DNA of 64,000 bases from Devosia chinhatensis (lineage in GTDB: Bacteria > Pseudomonadota > Alphaproteobacteria > Rhizobiales > Devosiaceae), in the NCBI RefSeq assembly GCF_000969445.1, contig NZ_JZEY01000061.1, forward strand, positions 917,501 to 981,500, given 5' to 3'. Within the stretch, counting starts at the first letter, position 1. Every line of letters begins with the position of its first letter. The notes under the pieces are model-generated. The model did not search any database. It saw only the letters and a list, made by a program, of their open reading frames with translations, and was not told the origin of the DNA. A program made the translations under genes and the position numbers. Positions 48,720-57,181 of this stretch are shown one piece after another.

Positions 48720-49549
48720 TGGCCTGGTACGAAATGGCGCTCTGGCCCTTCCAATTGCCCTTCATGGTTCAGGCCATGCTCATCGCCGCGCTCGTGGCGA
48801 TCCCCACCGCGCTGCTCTCCTGTTTTCTCGTGCTCAAGGGCTGGTCGCTGATGGGAGACGCCATCTCACATGCCGTGCTGCCCGGCATCGTCTTGGCCTA
48901 CATCGCCGGCATTCCCCTCGGCGTCGGCGCTTTTGCCGCCGGCATGGTCTGCGCGCTTTCCGTCGGTTTTCTCAAGGAAAACAGCCGCATCAAGGAAGAC
49001 ACCGTCATGGGCGTGGTCTTTGCTGGCCTCTTCGGGCTGGGCATCGTGCTCTACACCGCCATCCGCACCGACGTGCACCTCGACCATGTCCTGTTCGGCA
49101 ACATGCTGGGCGTGGGCCAGGCTGATCTTGTCACCTCCGGCATCATCGCCATCGTCGTGGTTCTGGTCATCGCCGCCAAATGGCGCGACCTTATGCTCTT
49201 CATTTTCGATCCCCAGCAGGCCGGCGCCATCGGCCTGCCGGTGCGCCTGCTCCATTACGGCCTGCTGGCGCTGATTTCGCTGACCATCGTGGGTGCGCTG
49301 CAGGCCGTCGGCATCGTGCTGGTCATTGCCCTGCTGATCGCGCCCGGCGCCATCGCCTTTCTGCTCACCCGCCGCTTCGGCGTCATGCTCCTGATCGCCA
49401 CGGCCATATCCCTGTCCGCAAGCCTGCTCGGCGTCTATCTCAGCTTCTTCATCGACAGCGCCCCCGCGCCCACCATCGTCTTGCTGATGAGCCTCTGCTT
49501 TGTCGTGGTCCTCCTCGCCACCCAGCGCAAGACCGTCGCCACGGTCTAG
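48719..49549 (+). CDS. sitD: Manganese/iron ABC transporter permease
   Basis: A 276-residue paralogue of the previous permease, about eight membrane segments, with LKGWSLMGDAISHAVLPGIVLAY and IVLVIALLIAPGAIAFLLTRR. Together they form the heterodimeric channel of a SitABCD/MntABCD importer. Start and stop codons of the two permeases overlap (TAATG). Last gene of the operon. Confidence 0.94.
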   Translation: MAWYEMALWPFQLPFMVQAMLIAALVAIPTALLSCFLVLKGWSLMGDAISHAVLPGIVLAYIAGIPLGVGAFAAGMVCALSVGFLKENSRIKEDTVMGVVFAGLFGLGIVLYTAIRTDVHLDHVLFGNMLGVGQADLVTSGIIAIVVVLVIAAKWRDLMLFIFDPQQAGAIGLPVRLLHYGLLALISLTIVGALQAVGIVLVIALLIAPGAIAFLLTRRFGVMLLIATAISLSASLLGVYLSFFIDSAPAPTIVLLMSLCFVVVLLATQRKTVATV

Positions 49550-49627
49550 CCTGGGGGGCGGGCCCACTTATCCCCGCCGCCCCATCCCGTGCCCAGAATT
49601 GGCGCCAGCACCAGATGGAGCCCTTTC

Positions 49628-50635
49628 ATGGATCACACAGCCCGCCTCGACCTGCCCTTCATCATGGCCGGACAGGCCCTCAAGCACATCACCCACAACG
49701 AGGCGCTCGAAACGCTCGATGCGCTCGTCCAGCCCATCGTCGAGACGCGCGGTCTTGCCAGTCCGCCCGCATCGCCGCTGCCCGGCGAGGCCTGGATCGT
49801 GCCTGCCGGCGCCACCGGGGCCTGGTCCGGCCATGCCGACCAGATCGCGGCCTTTCAGTCGGGCGCCTGGCGCTTTTACGATCCGGCCGAAGGCTGGCAG
49901 GTCTTCGACCGCGCCAGCGATACGCTGCTGGTCTATTCTGGCAGTGCCTGGCTGCCGCTGGCGGCCCTGGGCGCAGGCCTGCCGCTTTTCGGCGTCAATA
50001 CCAGCGCCGATGCTACCAATCGGCTAGCCGTCTCCGCCGCCGCAACGCTTTTTACCCATGACGGGGCCGGTCACCAGCTCAAGCTCAACAAGGCCGCTTC
50101 CGGCCACACGGCGAGCCTGCTCTTCCAGTCCAACTGGACCGGCCGCGCCGAAATGGGGCTGATGGGCGACGATCTCTGGCGCCTCAAGGTCAGCCCCAAT
50201 GGCACGAGCTGGGTCGATGCCATCGCCGTCAATGCCACGACCGGCGCGGCCAGTTTCGCCGCCGCCCCGCGCCCGGCGCTCGACAATGCCATGACCCTGG
50301 GCGCCAGTGGTGCCCGCTGGTCGGCCATCTGGTCCGCCACCGGCACCATCCAGACCTCCGATGCCCGCCTCAAGACCGCGGTCGCGCCCACCGATCTGGG
50401 GCTCGATTTCATCCTGGCGCTGCGCCCGGTGCGCTTTGCCTGGATCGGGGGCGACGACCAAACCCATTACGGCCTCATCGCCCAGGAGGTCGCCGCCTGC
50501 CTCGCTGGCAGATCCTTTGGCGGCCATGTTGTCGAGGACGACCGGCATGCCCTGCGCTACGACCAGTTCATCGCGCCGCTGATCAGGGCCGTGCAGGAGC
50601 TTTCCGCCCGGATCGCGGCGGTTGAGGCGGCCTGA
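49628..50635 (+). CDS. Phage-type protein: DUF2793 with C-terminal S74 chaperone domain
   Basis: A 335-residue protein. The N-terminal DUF2793 (about residues 5-90, LDLPFIMAGQALKHITHNEALETLD) occurs in tail-like proteins, and the C-terminus has a Peptidase_S74 intramolecular chaperone (TSDARLKTAVAPTDLGLDFI.., about 245-330) that folds trimeric tail fibres and then cleaves itself; the Ser-Asp at TSDARLK is the usual catalytic site. No phage or gene-transfer-agent genes are close, so it is an orphan. The ATG at 49628 has GGAG before it. Confidence 0.85.
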   Translation: MDHTARLDLPFIMAGQALKHITHNEALETLDALVQPIVETRGLASPPASPLPGEAWIVPAGATGAWSGHADQIAAFQSGAWRFYDPAEGWQVFDRASDTLLVYSGSAWLPLAALGAGLPLFGVNTSADATNRLAVSAAATLFTHDGAGHQLKLNKAASGHTASLLFQSNWTGRAEMGLMGDDLWRLKVSPNGTSWVDAIAVNATTGAASFAAAPRPALDNAMTLGASGARWSAIWSATGTIQTSDARLKTAVAPTDLGLDFILALRPVRFAWIGGDDQTHYGLIAQEVAACLAGRSFGGHVVEDDRHALRYDQFIAPLIRAVQELSARIAAVEAA

Positions 50636-50729
50636 CATTTCCGCTCTGTCGAAACCGGCGCCGCCCGTTCGTCAAAAGGGGAGGGGGGCGGCATCCGCCC
50701 CGCCCACAACCAGCAAACGGAGACCCGTC

Positions 50730-51080
50730 ATGACCTATATCGAAGGCTTCCTCGCCGCCGTTCCCAAGGCCAACAAGGCGCTCTATATCGCCCATGCCCG
50801 CGCCGCCGCCGACCTCATCAGGTCCTGGGGCGCCACGCGCGTCGTCGAGAACTGGGGCGATGACGTGCCGCACGGCGAGACGAATGATTTCTACGGCGCC
50901 GTCCAGGCCCGCGAGGATGAGGTCATCATCTTTTCCTGGATCGAATATCCCGATAAGGCGACGCGCGACATCGTCTCCCACAAGATGATGAACGACCCCG
51001 CCATGATGAATGTCCCCGACATGCCCTTCGATGGCCGGCGCATGATCTTCGGCGGCTTCCAGACCCTGTTCTCGGTCTAG
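50730..51080 (+). CDS. DUF1428 family protein
   Basis: A 116-residue cytoplasmic protein of the YbaA/DUF1428 family, a dimeric alpha-beta barrel related fold with no proven role. Landmarks are YIEGFLAAVPKANKALYIAHA, VVENWGDDVPHGETNDF and MPFDGRRMIFGGFQTL. The ATG at 50730 has an ACGGAGA ribosome site; the frame continues upstream without sense. Monocistronic. Confidence 0.9.
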   Translation: MTYIEGFLAAVPKANKALYIAHARAAADLIRSWGATRVVENWGDDVPHGETNDFYGAVQAREDEVIIFSWIEYPDKATRDIVSHKMMNDPAMMNVPDMPFDGRRMIFGGFQTLFSV

Positions 51081-51172
51081 CGGCTGCCTGTGGCGCTGCG
51101 GCATCCCCCGGCTTGACGCTGTCCCTGCATGCGCCTAGGCCTGGGACGGAAAGTCCCCGGAAAGGATGCCGC

Positions 51173-51649
51173 ATGACCGCTCTGTCCGATTTCAGCCTGC
51201 CCCTTCTCGATGGCACGCCGCAGGACCTTTCGGCCTATGACGGCAAGGTTGTGCTGGTGGTCAATGTTGCCTCCCGTTGCGGCCTCACCCCCCAATATGA
51301 GGGCCTCGAGGCGCTTTATCGGCAATATCGGGACCAGGGCCTCGTCATCCTCGGCTTTCCCTGCAACCAGTTCGCCGGCCAGGAGCCGGGCACGTCCGCC
51401 GAGATCGCCCAGTTCTGCGCCCTGACCTATGGCGTCAGTTTCCCGGTCTTTGAGCGCATCAATGTCAATGGCCGCTGGGCCCATCCGCTCTACAAGTGGC
51501 TCAAGCATGCCGCGCCCGGCACCTTGGGCGAGGCCATCAAATGGAACTTCACCAAGTTCCTGCTCGATCGTCGCGGCCAGGTCGTGTCGCGCCATGCTCC
51601 CACCACCGAGCCTGCGGCCCTCGCACCCGAGATCGCGGCGCTGCTATAG
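51173..51649 (+). CDS. Glutathione peroxidase family protein (Cys type)
   Basis: A 158-residue thiol peroxidase of the GPx family. Catalytic Cys36 (VASRCGLTPQ) replaces selenocysteine; the conserved PCNQFAGQEPG (Cys64, Gln70) and KWNFTKF (Trp, Asn) complete the active site. In bacteria these enzymes usually use thioredoxin. The ATG at 51173 has an AGGA ribosome site. Confidence 0.95.
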   Translation: MTALSDFSLPLLDGTPQDLSAYDGKVVLVVNVASRCGLTPQYEGLEALYRQYRDQGLVILGFPCNQFAGQEPGTSAEIAQFCALTYGVSFPVFERINVNGRWAHPLYKWLKHAAPGTLGEAIKWNFTKFLLDRRGQVVSRHAPTTEPAALAPEIAALL

Positions 51650-51687
51650 CGTTCGGGCAACGGCGTCCATCACATTGCTTCGGCTCC

Positions 51688-51712
51688 GGAACATTTCCTG
51701 CGCTTGCTCGTT
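51688..51712 (+). promoter_or_regulatory. Perfect EcfG-type stress promoter for the DUF1236 gene
   Basis: GGAAC-N16-CGTT, an exact match to the EcfG consensus, ends 63 bases before the start of the DUF1236 gene. Confidence 0.7.
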
Positions 51713-51775
51713 CGTTTGCCCGAGGGGCGGACAATGGCCGTTTACGCGGCCCCCGCAATGTAAAGGACAATAACA

Positions 51776-52390
51776 ATGCAGAAACTGCTTCTGGCCTCCG
51801 TGGCAACGCTTTCGCTCGGCCTCATGGCCCCCGCAATTGCCCAGGACGCCCAGGCTGGCGCCACCATCGGCGCTGCTGGTGGCGGCACCACGGGCGCCGT
51901 GGTCGGCGGCCTGGTCGGCGGCCCCATCGGCGCGGTGATCGGCGGCTTTGCCGGCGCAGTAATCGGCGCCGAGGCCGGCATCGAGACCTCCACCATCGAT
52001 TATGTCTCGGCCAATCCCGTCGAACCCATCTATATCGATGGTGCGCTCGAAGTCGGCTACGCCGTGCCGTCCGGCGTCACGGTCTATCCGTCCGATAACC
52101 CGGCCTATGGCTACATCTATGCCAATGGCCGCGTCTGGATCGTGGACATGGCTGCCTCGACCCTGGTCTACTCGCCCGGCTATGTGGTGAACCAGAGTGC
52201 CGTTGATTATGCCACGGCCAACCCCATCGGCGAGATCAATGCCCAGGGCGACGTCGTCGTCGGCTATGTGGTCCCAGAGGACGCCCAAATCACGCCGGTC
52301 CCCGAAGACCCCTATTATGGCTATGTCTATATCAATGGCCGCCCGGCCGTGGTCGATACTTCGACCCGCGCCGTGGTCTGGTTCCAGTAA
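51776..52390 (+). CDS. Secreted protein with two DUF1236 repeats and a glycine-zipper segment
   Basis: A 204-residue protein. A signal peptide (MQKLLLASVATLSLGLMAPAIA) is followed by a glycine-zipper region (about residues 28-70, GGGTTGAVVGGLVGGPIGAVIGG) that may insert in the membrane, then two tandem DUF1236 units (about 75-125 and 143-200) each with GYxYxNGRxxVVD-like ends. DUF1236 is a small beta-rich domain common in Rhizobiales, function unknown. Preceded by a perfect EcfG promoter and followed by a terminator, so it is a stress-induced single gene by prediction. Confidence 0.85.
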   Translation: MQKLLLASVATLSLGLMAPAIAQDAQAGATIGAAGGGTTGAVVGGLVGGPIGAVIGGFAGAVIGAEAGIETSTIDYVSANPVEPIYIDGALEVGYAVPSGVTVYPSDNPAYGYIYANGRVWIVDMAASTLVYSPGYVVNQSAVDYATANPIGEINAQGDVVVGYVVPEDAQITPVPEDPYYGYVYINGRPAVVDTSTRAVVWFQ

Positions 52391-52410
52391 GCCTGAAGTC
52401 TTGCTGCAAG

Positions 52411-52440
52411 GCCGCCCGGTTTCCACCGGGTGGCTTTGCT
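52411..52440 (+). terminator. Terminator after the DUF1236 gene
   Basis: GCCGCCCGGT-TTCC-ACCGGGTGGC stem (one G-T pair) followed by TTTGCTTTG, 21 bases past the stop. Confidence 0.75.
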
Positions 52441-52536
52441 TTGTCCGATGTCCTGTCCTAGTTTGCACGCCATGAGCAGACACCAGCATGATAGGGCCGC
52501 ACTTCGCCCCCCGACCGCTCCGGAAGGGGCACGCCG

Positions 52537-52836
52537 ATGACAAGTCCCGCCGCGCCGCGCGTCGAGATCGCCTATTGCACCCAGTGCAATTGGATGCTCC
52601 GCGCCGCCTGGATGGCGCAGGAACTGCTTTCCACCTTTGCGCTCGATCTGGGTGGGGTCACCCTCGTTCCGGGCACCGGCGGCATTTTCGAAATCCGCAT
52701 CGATGGCCACCTGGTCTGGGAGCGCAAGCGCGACAATGGCTTTCCCGACAGCCGCGTGCTCAAGCAATTGGTGCGCGATCACATCGATCCCGAGCGCGAT
52801 CTCGGCCATCTCGATCGCGTCGCGCCGCCATCATAA
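52537..52836 (+). CDS. SelT/SelW/SelH (Rdx) family redox protein
   Basis: A 99-residue thioredoxin-like protein of the selenoprotein W type, with cysteines instead of Sec: CTQC motif at residues 14-17 (IAYCTQCNW). The C-terminal half matches the family core (GTGGIFEIRIDGHLVWERKRD). Role in redox homeostasis inferred. The ATG has GGAAGGGG 15-8 bases upstream. Confidence 0.9.
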   Translation: MTSPAAPRVEIAYCTQCNWMLRAAWMAQELLSTFALDLGGVTLVPGTGGIFEIRIDGHLVWERKRDNGFPDSRVLKQLVRDHIDPERDLGHLDRVAPPS

Positions 52837-52900
52837 GGCATTCACAAACTCGAGTGGTCTGGTCTAGTCTCGCCGAGAAATTTCGGGAGATGTCATCCAT

Positions 52901-53686
52901 ATGCTCAAGTCCACGCTTCTTTCGGGCGCAGCCCTTTTGCTTCTCGCCGCTCCTGCCTTGGCGCAGGACCTGCCCGATCTCGACGGGCGCGTCATTCATG
53001 CGGTCACCGAGAACGCTTATTACCCGCTCAATTTCGCCGGCCCCGACGGGCAGGGCATCGGGCTGGAATATGACGTCATCAACGAGATCGCCAGCCGCCT
53101 CAATGCCAGTGTCGAATGGGACCTCACGGCCTGGGACGTGATGATTGAAAGCGTGCGGTCCGGTCAGTTCGATGTCGGTGCCGATGGCATCACCATCACC
53201 GAGGAACGTGCCCAGCAGGTTGATTTCACCCAGCCCTTCATCACGGTCGAGCAATATTTCCTCGTCCGCGCCGATGAGGAGCGCATCACCAGCCCCGAGA
53301 GCTTCACCGAGGACACAGACCTGCTGTTCGGCGCCCAGGCCGGTACGTCCTCGTTCTATACCGCCATCTATGACGTGCTCGACGGCGACGAAGCCAATCC
53401 GCGGGTGAAGACCTTCGACAGCTTCGGGGCGGCCGTGCAGGCGCTCAAGGCCGGCGACGTCGATGCCGTCATCGCCGACCAGGCCGCATCCGCCGGCTAT
53501 ATCGGCGCCGATCCCGGGGCCTTCAAGCAGGCTGGCGATGCCATCAAGTCTGATCCCTTCGGCTTCATCCTCACCCCCGGTTCAGACCTCGTTGACCCCT
53601 TCAACGCCGCGCTGGCTCAGCTCGAAGCCGAAGGCTGGCTCGATGAGCGCATCAATTACTGGTTCTTCGACTACGCGGCGGAATAG
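52901..53686 (+). CDS. Amino-acid ABC transporter substrate-binding protein
   Basis: A 261-residue periplasmic binding protein of the SBP_bac_3 family. A signal peptide (MLKSTLLSGAALLLLAAPALA) precedes ENAYYPLNFAGPDGQGIGLEYDVI, and DVGADGITITEERAQQVDFTQPF, the classic family stretch. It probably binds an amino acid. It is followed by a palindromic repeat and the permease; an ATPase is not present in the window. Confidence 0.92.
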   Translation: MLKSTLLSGAALLLLAAPALAQDLPDLDGRVIHAVTENAYYPLNFAGPDGQGIGLEYDVINEIASRLNASVEWDLTAWDVMIESVRSGQFDVGADGITITEERAQQVDFTQPFITVEQYFLVRADEERITSPESFTEDTDLLFGAQAGTSSFYTAIYDVLDGDEANPRVKTFDSFGAAVQALKAGDVDAVIADQAASAGYIGADPGAFKQAGDAIKSDPFGFILTPGSDLVDPFNAALAQLEAEGWLDERINYWFFDYAAE

Positions 53687-53711
53687 AAATCAGCGATCTG
53701 CCCCAAGCCGT

Positions 53712-53790
53712 CGTCATTGCCGGGCTTGTCCCGGCAATCCAGCAATGCTTAAGCAAGCCATGGACCACCGGGGCACGCCCGGTGGTGACG
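53712..53790. repeat. Palindromic intergenic repeat between binding protein and permease genes
   Basis: The element begins CGTCATTGCCGGG and ends GGTGGTGACG, with inner hairpins ATTGCCGGG-CTTGT-CCCGGCAAT and ACCACCGGG-GCACG-CCCGGTGGT. It resembles rhizobial intergenic palindromes of the GTCATTGC..CCGGGCTTGTCCCGG type (from memory) and is a different family from the one at 8523-8641. Confidence 0.7.
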
Positions 53791-53834
53791 TCTGAACCAC
53801 AGGTCGGCGGACGCCGTCGGCGGATTTCTTGTCC

Positions 53835-54656
53835 ATGACCGCTCGCCCCCATCGCCGTCCGTCGCTGTTTGCGCGCCTGCCCTATTGGCTCCTCGCCATT
53901 CTGCTGCTCCTCGTGCTCGGACTCTGGGCCATCACCAGCGACCAGACCTATTCGGGCATTTTCCAGTCGCTGGTGGGCGGCGTCTTCACCACGCTCTGGG
54001 TCACCTGCATCGCCTTTGTCGCAGCGACCGTGCTGGGCCTGCTGGTGGCGCTGGCCCGCACGTCATCCATCCGCCCCCTGCGCGAGCTCGCCACCTTTTA
54101 TGTCGAGATCATCCGCGGCATCCCTATCCTGGTCTTTCTGTTCTACATCGCCTTCGTGGCCGCTCCGGCCATGGTGGGCGCGTTCAACTGGGTATTGGCG
54201 CCCTTTATTGACTGGGGCTGGATCGCCCCGGCCACCGTGCGTGGCTTCGATTTCGTCTGGCGCGCCATATTCGCGCTCACCGTCTGCTATTCCGCCTTCA
54301 TTGCCGAAGTGTTCCGCGCCGGCATCGAAGCGGTTGGGCGCGGCCAGATCGAGGCGGCGCGCTCGCTCGGCCTGTCGCGCTGGCATTGCTTCCGGCTGAT
54401 CATCTTTCCCCAGGCCCTGCGCACCATCCTGCCGCCGCTGGGCAATGACTTCGTCTCCATGGTCAAGGACAGCGCCCTGGTCTCGGCGCTGGGCGTGCAG
54501 GACATCACCCAGCTCGGCAAGCTTTCGGCCTCCTCGAGCTTCCTGTTCTTCGAAACCTACAATGTCGTGGCCTTCCTCTATCTCACCATGACCATTTCGC
54601 TCTCCCTCCTCGTCCGCTGGCTGGAGCGGTTCATGGACCGCAAAGCCAGCCGCTAG
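53835..54656 (+). CDS. Amino-acid ABC transporter permease
   Basis: A 273-residue membrane permease of the HisMQ/polar amino-acid type with about five hydrophobic segments, the ABC-permease EAA loop (EAARSLGLSRWHCFRLIIFPQ) and GIPILVFLFYI. The ATG at 53835 is chosen; a TTG two codons earlier is in frame. It follows the binding protein after the repeat element. The partner ATPase must be encoded elsewhere. Confidence 0.9.
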   Translation: MTARPHRRPSLFARLPYWLLAILLLLVLGLWAITSDQTYSGIFQSLVGGVFTTLWVTCIAFVAATVLGLLVALARTSSIRPLRELATFYVEIIRGIPILVFLFYIAFVAAPAMVGAFNWVLAPFIDWGWIAPATVRGFDFVWRAIFALTVCYSAFIAEVFRAGIEAVGRGQIEAARSLGLSRWHCFRLIIFPQALRTILPPLGNDFVSMVKDSALVSALGVQDITQLGKLSASSSFLFFETYNVVAFLYLTMTISLSLLVRWLERFMDRKASR

Positions 54657-54836
54657 CGCAGGAGCGCGCCAAGGACCCTGCGTCACCCCGGAGCGCACAG
54701 CTCCTGCCCGCCCCGGAAGCGAGGGCTGGCTGGGAGGGCTGCAATCGCCACGACACGCGGGCCGTCTTCGCCAACCACCACCTTGCTTATCCCCCGCGCG
54801 CACCCCATCTTTGCCCCATCATTCCGGAGGCCTTTC

Positions 54837-55367
54837 ATGCACCATGTCGCGCGCGTCGCCATTCTCGGTTTTACCGCTCTGGCCCTGGCGGCCTGTGGCC
54901 GCGGCGGGGAGGTGGGCAATGTCGGCGTCGACTGGACCGGCAACGATATTTCCATCGAGGCGGTGGCCGACCCCGATGTGCAGGGCGTCGTCTGCCACCT
55001 GGCTTTCTTCAACCGCTCCTTCATCGACCGGGTGAGCCAAGGCAATTGGTTCGAGGACCCGTCCTATTCCGCGCTCGATTGCTCGGCCATCGGCCCGATC
55101 ACCATCGGCAATGTCCGCACCAGCGCCGGCGGTCAGGAAATCTTCCAGCAAGGTCGCTCGCTCATCTGGAAGTCGCTTCGGGTCACCCGCATCTATGATG
55201 CGGCAAACAATGCTCTGATCTATCTCGGCCATGCGCGCGAAATCCAGCAGGGCTCGGGCAAGATGAGCCTGTCGGTCGTGCCGCTCAATGGGCTCGACGT
55301 TACCTGGACCAATGGTGCCCCGGCCTCCCAGCCCATGCAGGGTTCAATCATGGTCACCGGCGAATAG
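54837..55367 (+). CDS. creA: CreA family lipoprotein
   Basis: A 176-residue CreA protein, a family of secreted proteins of unknown function. The lipobox ALAAC (cysteine about residue 20) suggests a lipoprotein. Family motifs are VGVDWTGNDISIEAVADPDVQGVVCHL and SRQ-region equivalents WKSLRVTRIYDAANNALIYL. The ATG at 54837 has a CCGGAGG ribosome site. Confidence 0.88.
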   Translation: MHHVARVAILGFTALALAACGRGGEVGNVGVDWTGNDISIEAVADPDVQGVVCHLAFFNRSFIDRVSQGNWFEDPSYSALDCSAIGPITIGNVRTSAGGQEIFQQGRSLIWKSLRVTRIYDAANNALIYLGHAREIQQGSGKMSLSVVPLNGLDVTWTNGAPASQPMQGSIMVTGE

Positions 55368-55527
55368 CGCCGTTGCGGTCTGGCGGGTGGCTGGGCAAAA
55401 CGATGCCCGGCTCTCCCTCAACAAGGCAAAAGCGTTTCGCCCCTGCCCGCTTCAACTGACGGCCTCGGGCACGATATTCTCAATCACAACGAATGACCCG
55501 CTCGGAGCGGGCAAAGAGGAAAACGAC

Positions 55528-56163
55528 ATGGCGATCCTGATTGGCGATACCGCCCCAGATTTCACCCTCGAATCCACCGAGGGCACCATCCATTTTCACG
55601 ACTATATCGAAGGCTCCTGGGCTGTCCTGTTCAGCCATCCCAAGAACTTCACCCCGGTCTGCACCACAGAATTGGGCTATACCGCCAAGCTCAAGCCGGA
55701 ATTCGAAAAGCGCGGCGTCAAGGTGCTGGGGCTTTCGGTAGACAAGCTCGAGGATCACGGCGGCTGGGCCAAGGATATCGAGGAAACCCAGGGCGCCGCC
55801 CTCAACTTTCCGCTCCTGGCCGATACCGAGGGCAAGGTGGCCCGTCTTTACGACATGATCCACCCCAATGCCGACAATACGCTGACCGTCCGCTCGGTCT
55901 TCGTCGTCGGCCCCGACAAGAAGGTCAAGCTCAAGATCGAATACCCGGCCTCCACCGGCCGCAATTTCGATGAGGTTCTGCGCGTCATCGACAGCCTGCA
56001 GCTCACCGCCAAGCACCAGGTCGCGACGCCGGTCAACTGGAAGAGCGGCGAAGACGTCATCATCGTTCCCGCCGTCTCCAACGAACAGGCCAAGACCAAA
56101 TATCCTGAAGGCTGGAAGGAGCTGAAGCCCTACCTGCGCATCGTGCCCCAGCCGCGCGGCTGA
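55528..56163 (+). CDS. 1-Cys peroxiredoxin (Prx6 type)
   Basis: A 211-residue thiol peroxidase. The peroxidatic cysteine is Cys45 in NFTPVCTTELG, and no second cysteine is present, so it is a 1-Cys Prx6-type enzyme. The C-terminal extension is that of the group (VATPVNWKSGEDVIIVPAVS). The ATG at 55528 has GAGGA upstream; the frame is open earlier inside creA. A terminator follows. Confidence 0.93.
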   Translation: MAILIGDTAPDFTLESTEGTIHFHDYIEGSWAVLFSHPKNFTPVCTTELGYTAKLKPEFEKRGVKVLGLSVDKLEDHGGWAKDIEETQGAALNFPLLADTEGKVARLYDMIHPNADNTLTVRSVFVVGPDKKVKLKIEYPASTGRNFDEVLRVIDSLQLTAKHQVATPVNWKSGEDVIIVPAVSNEQAKTKYPEGWKELKPYLRIVPQPRG

Positions 56164-56194
56164 TCACGGCTCCAATTTTCTTCCCTGACGGACT

Positions 56195-56224
56195 GGGCGG
56201 TGGCATGGCTACCGCCCTTTTTTT
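56195..56224 (+). terminator. Terminator after the peroxiredoxin gene
   Basis: GGGCGGT-GGCATGGCT-ACCGCCC stem followed by seven T residues. Confidence 0.85.
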
Positions 56225-56621
56225 GTCCCGGCGGCCGCGCCAGACAGGATTTCCCGCCACATTCGAGCCGCAAACCGCTCCGTCCCGGCCAGATTTCCGG
56301 CCTTTTTCCCCAGGGAACCCAAGAAAATAAGCCTCTGGGCGAACTTTGAAGCAACCGTTGCCCATCGGCCACAGCCCGCAAACTGGTTCTCCCAACGCGC
56401 TGAATCGGACGAGCGTATGACAATGATTCGTCCATCCACCGGATTCGATTTCTACACTTTCCAAGAGTCTAACGCGTTCAGTTAACAGATTTCGTCTCCA
56501 ACCCTGCGGCAATCGGGCAACAGGCAGGCCAATGAGGCGGAGATGGCCGGATTTGCTCACATTGTGGCCGTCCGCCCCTCTTAGACATCCCGGCATCATC
56601 AATTTCAGTGAGCCAGGATCA
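56225..56621. other. Intergenic region upstream of rlpA
   Basis: I see no gene in these 397 bases. Open frames on both strands lack ribosome sites and family matches. Promoter elements for rlpA are presumably near 56480-56600, but I could not pick a clear pair. Confidence 0.4.
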
Positions 56622-56975
56622 TTGACTAAGAAAGCCGTTATCGCCGCCATCTGTGCTGCAAGTGTCTTGAGTTTTTCCAGTGCAGCCTATGCCCAATGTG
56701 GCGGCGCTTCCTGGTACGGCCCCGGCTTCCACGGGAAGAAGGCCGCATCGGGTGAAACCTTCAACGAGAACGCCATGACGGCGGCGCATCGTTCCCTGCC
56801 ATTCGGCACCAAGGTCGAAGTGGTCGACCAGCGCACCGGCAATTCGATCGAGGTCACGATCAATGATCGCGGCCCTTTCCACGGCAAGCGCATCATCGAT
56901 CTGTCCAAGGCTGCTGCCACCGCACTCGGCTTCCGCAATCGCGGCGTCACCACGGTGTGCATCGCTCAGGAATAG
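56622..56975 (+). CDS. rlpA: RlpA-like septal ring lytic transglycosylase
   Basis: A 117-residue short RlpA. A signal peptide (MTKKAVIAAICAASVLSFSSAAYA) precedes a double-psi beta-barrel with ASWYGPGFHGKKAASGETF, FGTKVEVVDQ and VTINDRGPFHGKRIIDLSKAAA; the catalytic Asp is in INDRGP. There is no SPOR domain, unlike E. coli RlpA. The start is TTG at 56622 because AGGA lies just before it and the frame upstream is not family-like. It cleaves naked glycan strands in the septum by inference. Confidence 0.9.
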   Translation: MTKKAVIAAICAASVLSFSSAAYAQCGGASWYGPGFHGKKAASGETFNENAMTAAHRSLPFGTKVEVVDQRTGNSIEVTINDRGPFHGKRIIDLSKAAATALGFRNRGVTTVCIAQE

Positions 56976-56999
56976 ACAACGTCTTTGATAAGGACGTTG

Positions 57000-57029
57000 A
57001 AAAGGGCCGCTCAGAAGAGCGGCCCTTTT
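57000..57029 (+). terminator. Terminator after rlpA
   Basis: AAAAGGGCCGCTC-AGAA-GAGCGGCCCTTTT, a perfect stem with T run. A second small dyad (CAACGTC..GACGTTG, 56978-57000) precedes it. Confidence 0.88.
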
Positions 57030-57181
57030 CAATTGCGGCCCGATGCGAGGCTCAACGTCAACAGTCTGCTAACCCATTGCCCCTCGATGTCAACGAGATG
57101 GCAACGTTACAAAAGCCCATTCTCAGCGCGCTCAAAATGCCATAGCCTTGCCCGCGACTGATCTTTTGAGCGTTTCCTGAC

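Noticed and set aside
49628..50635. Prophage region
   Set aside because: Only one phage-type protein is present; no integrase, terminase, capsid or attachment repeats were seen.
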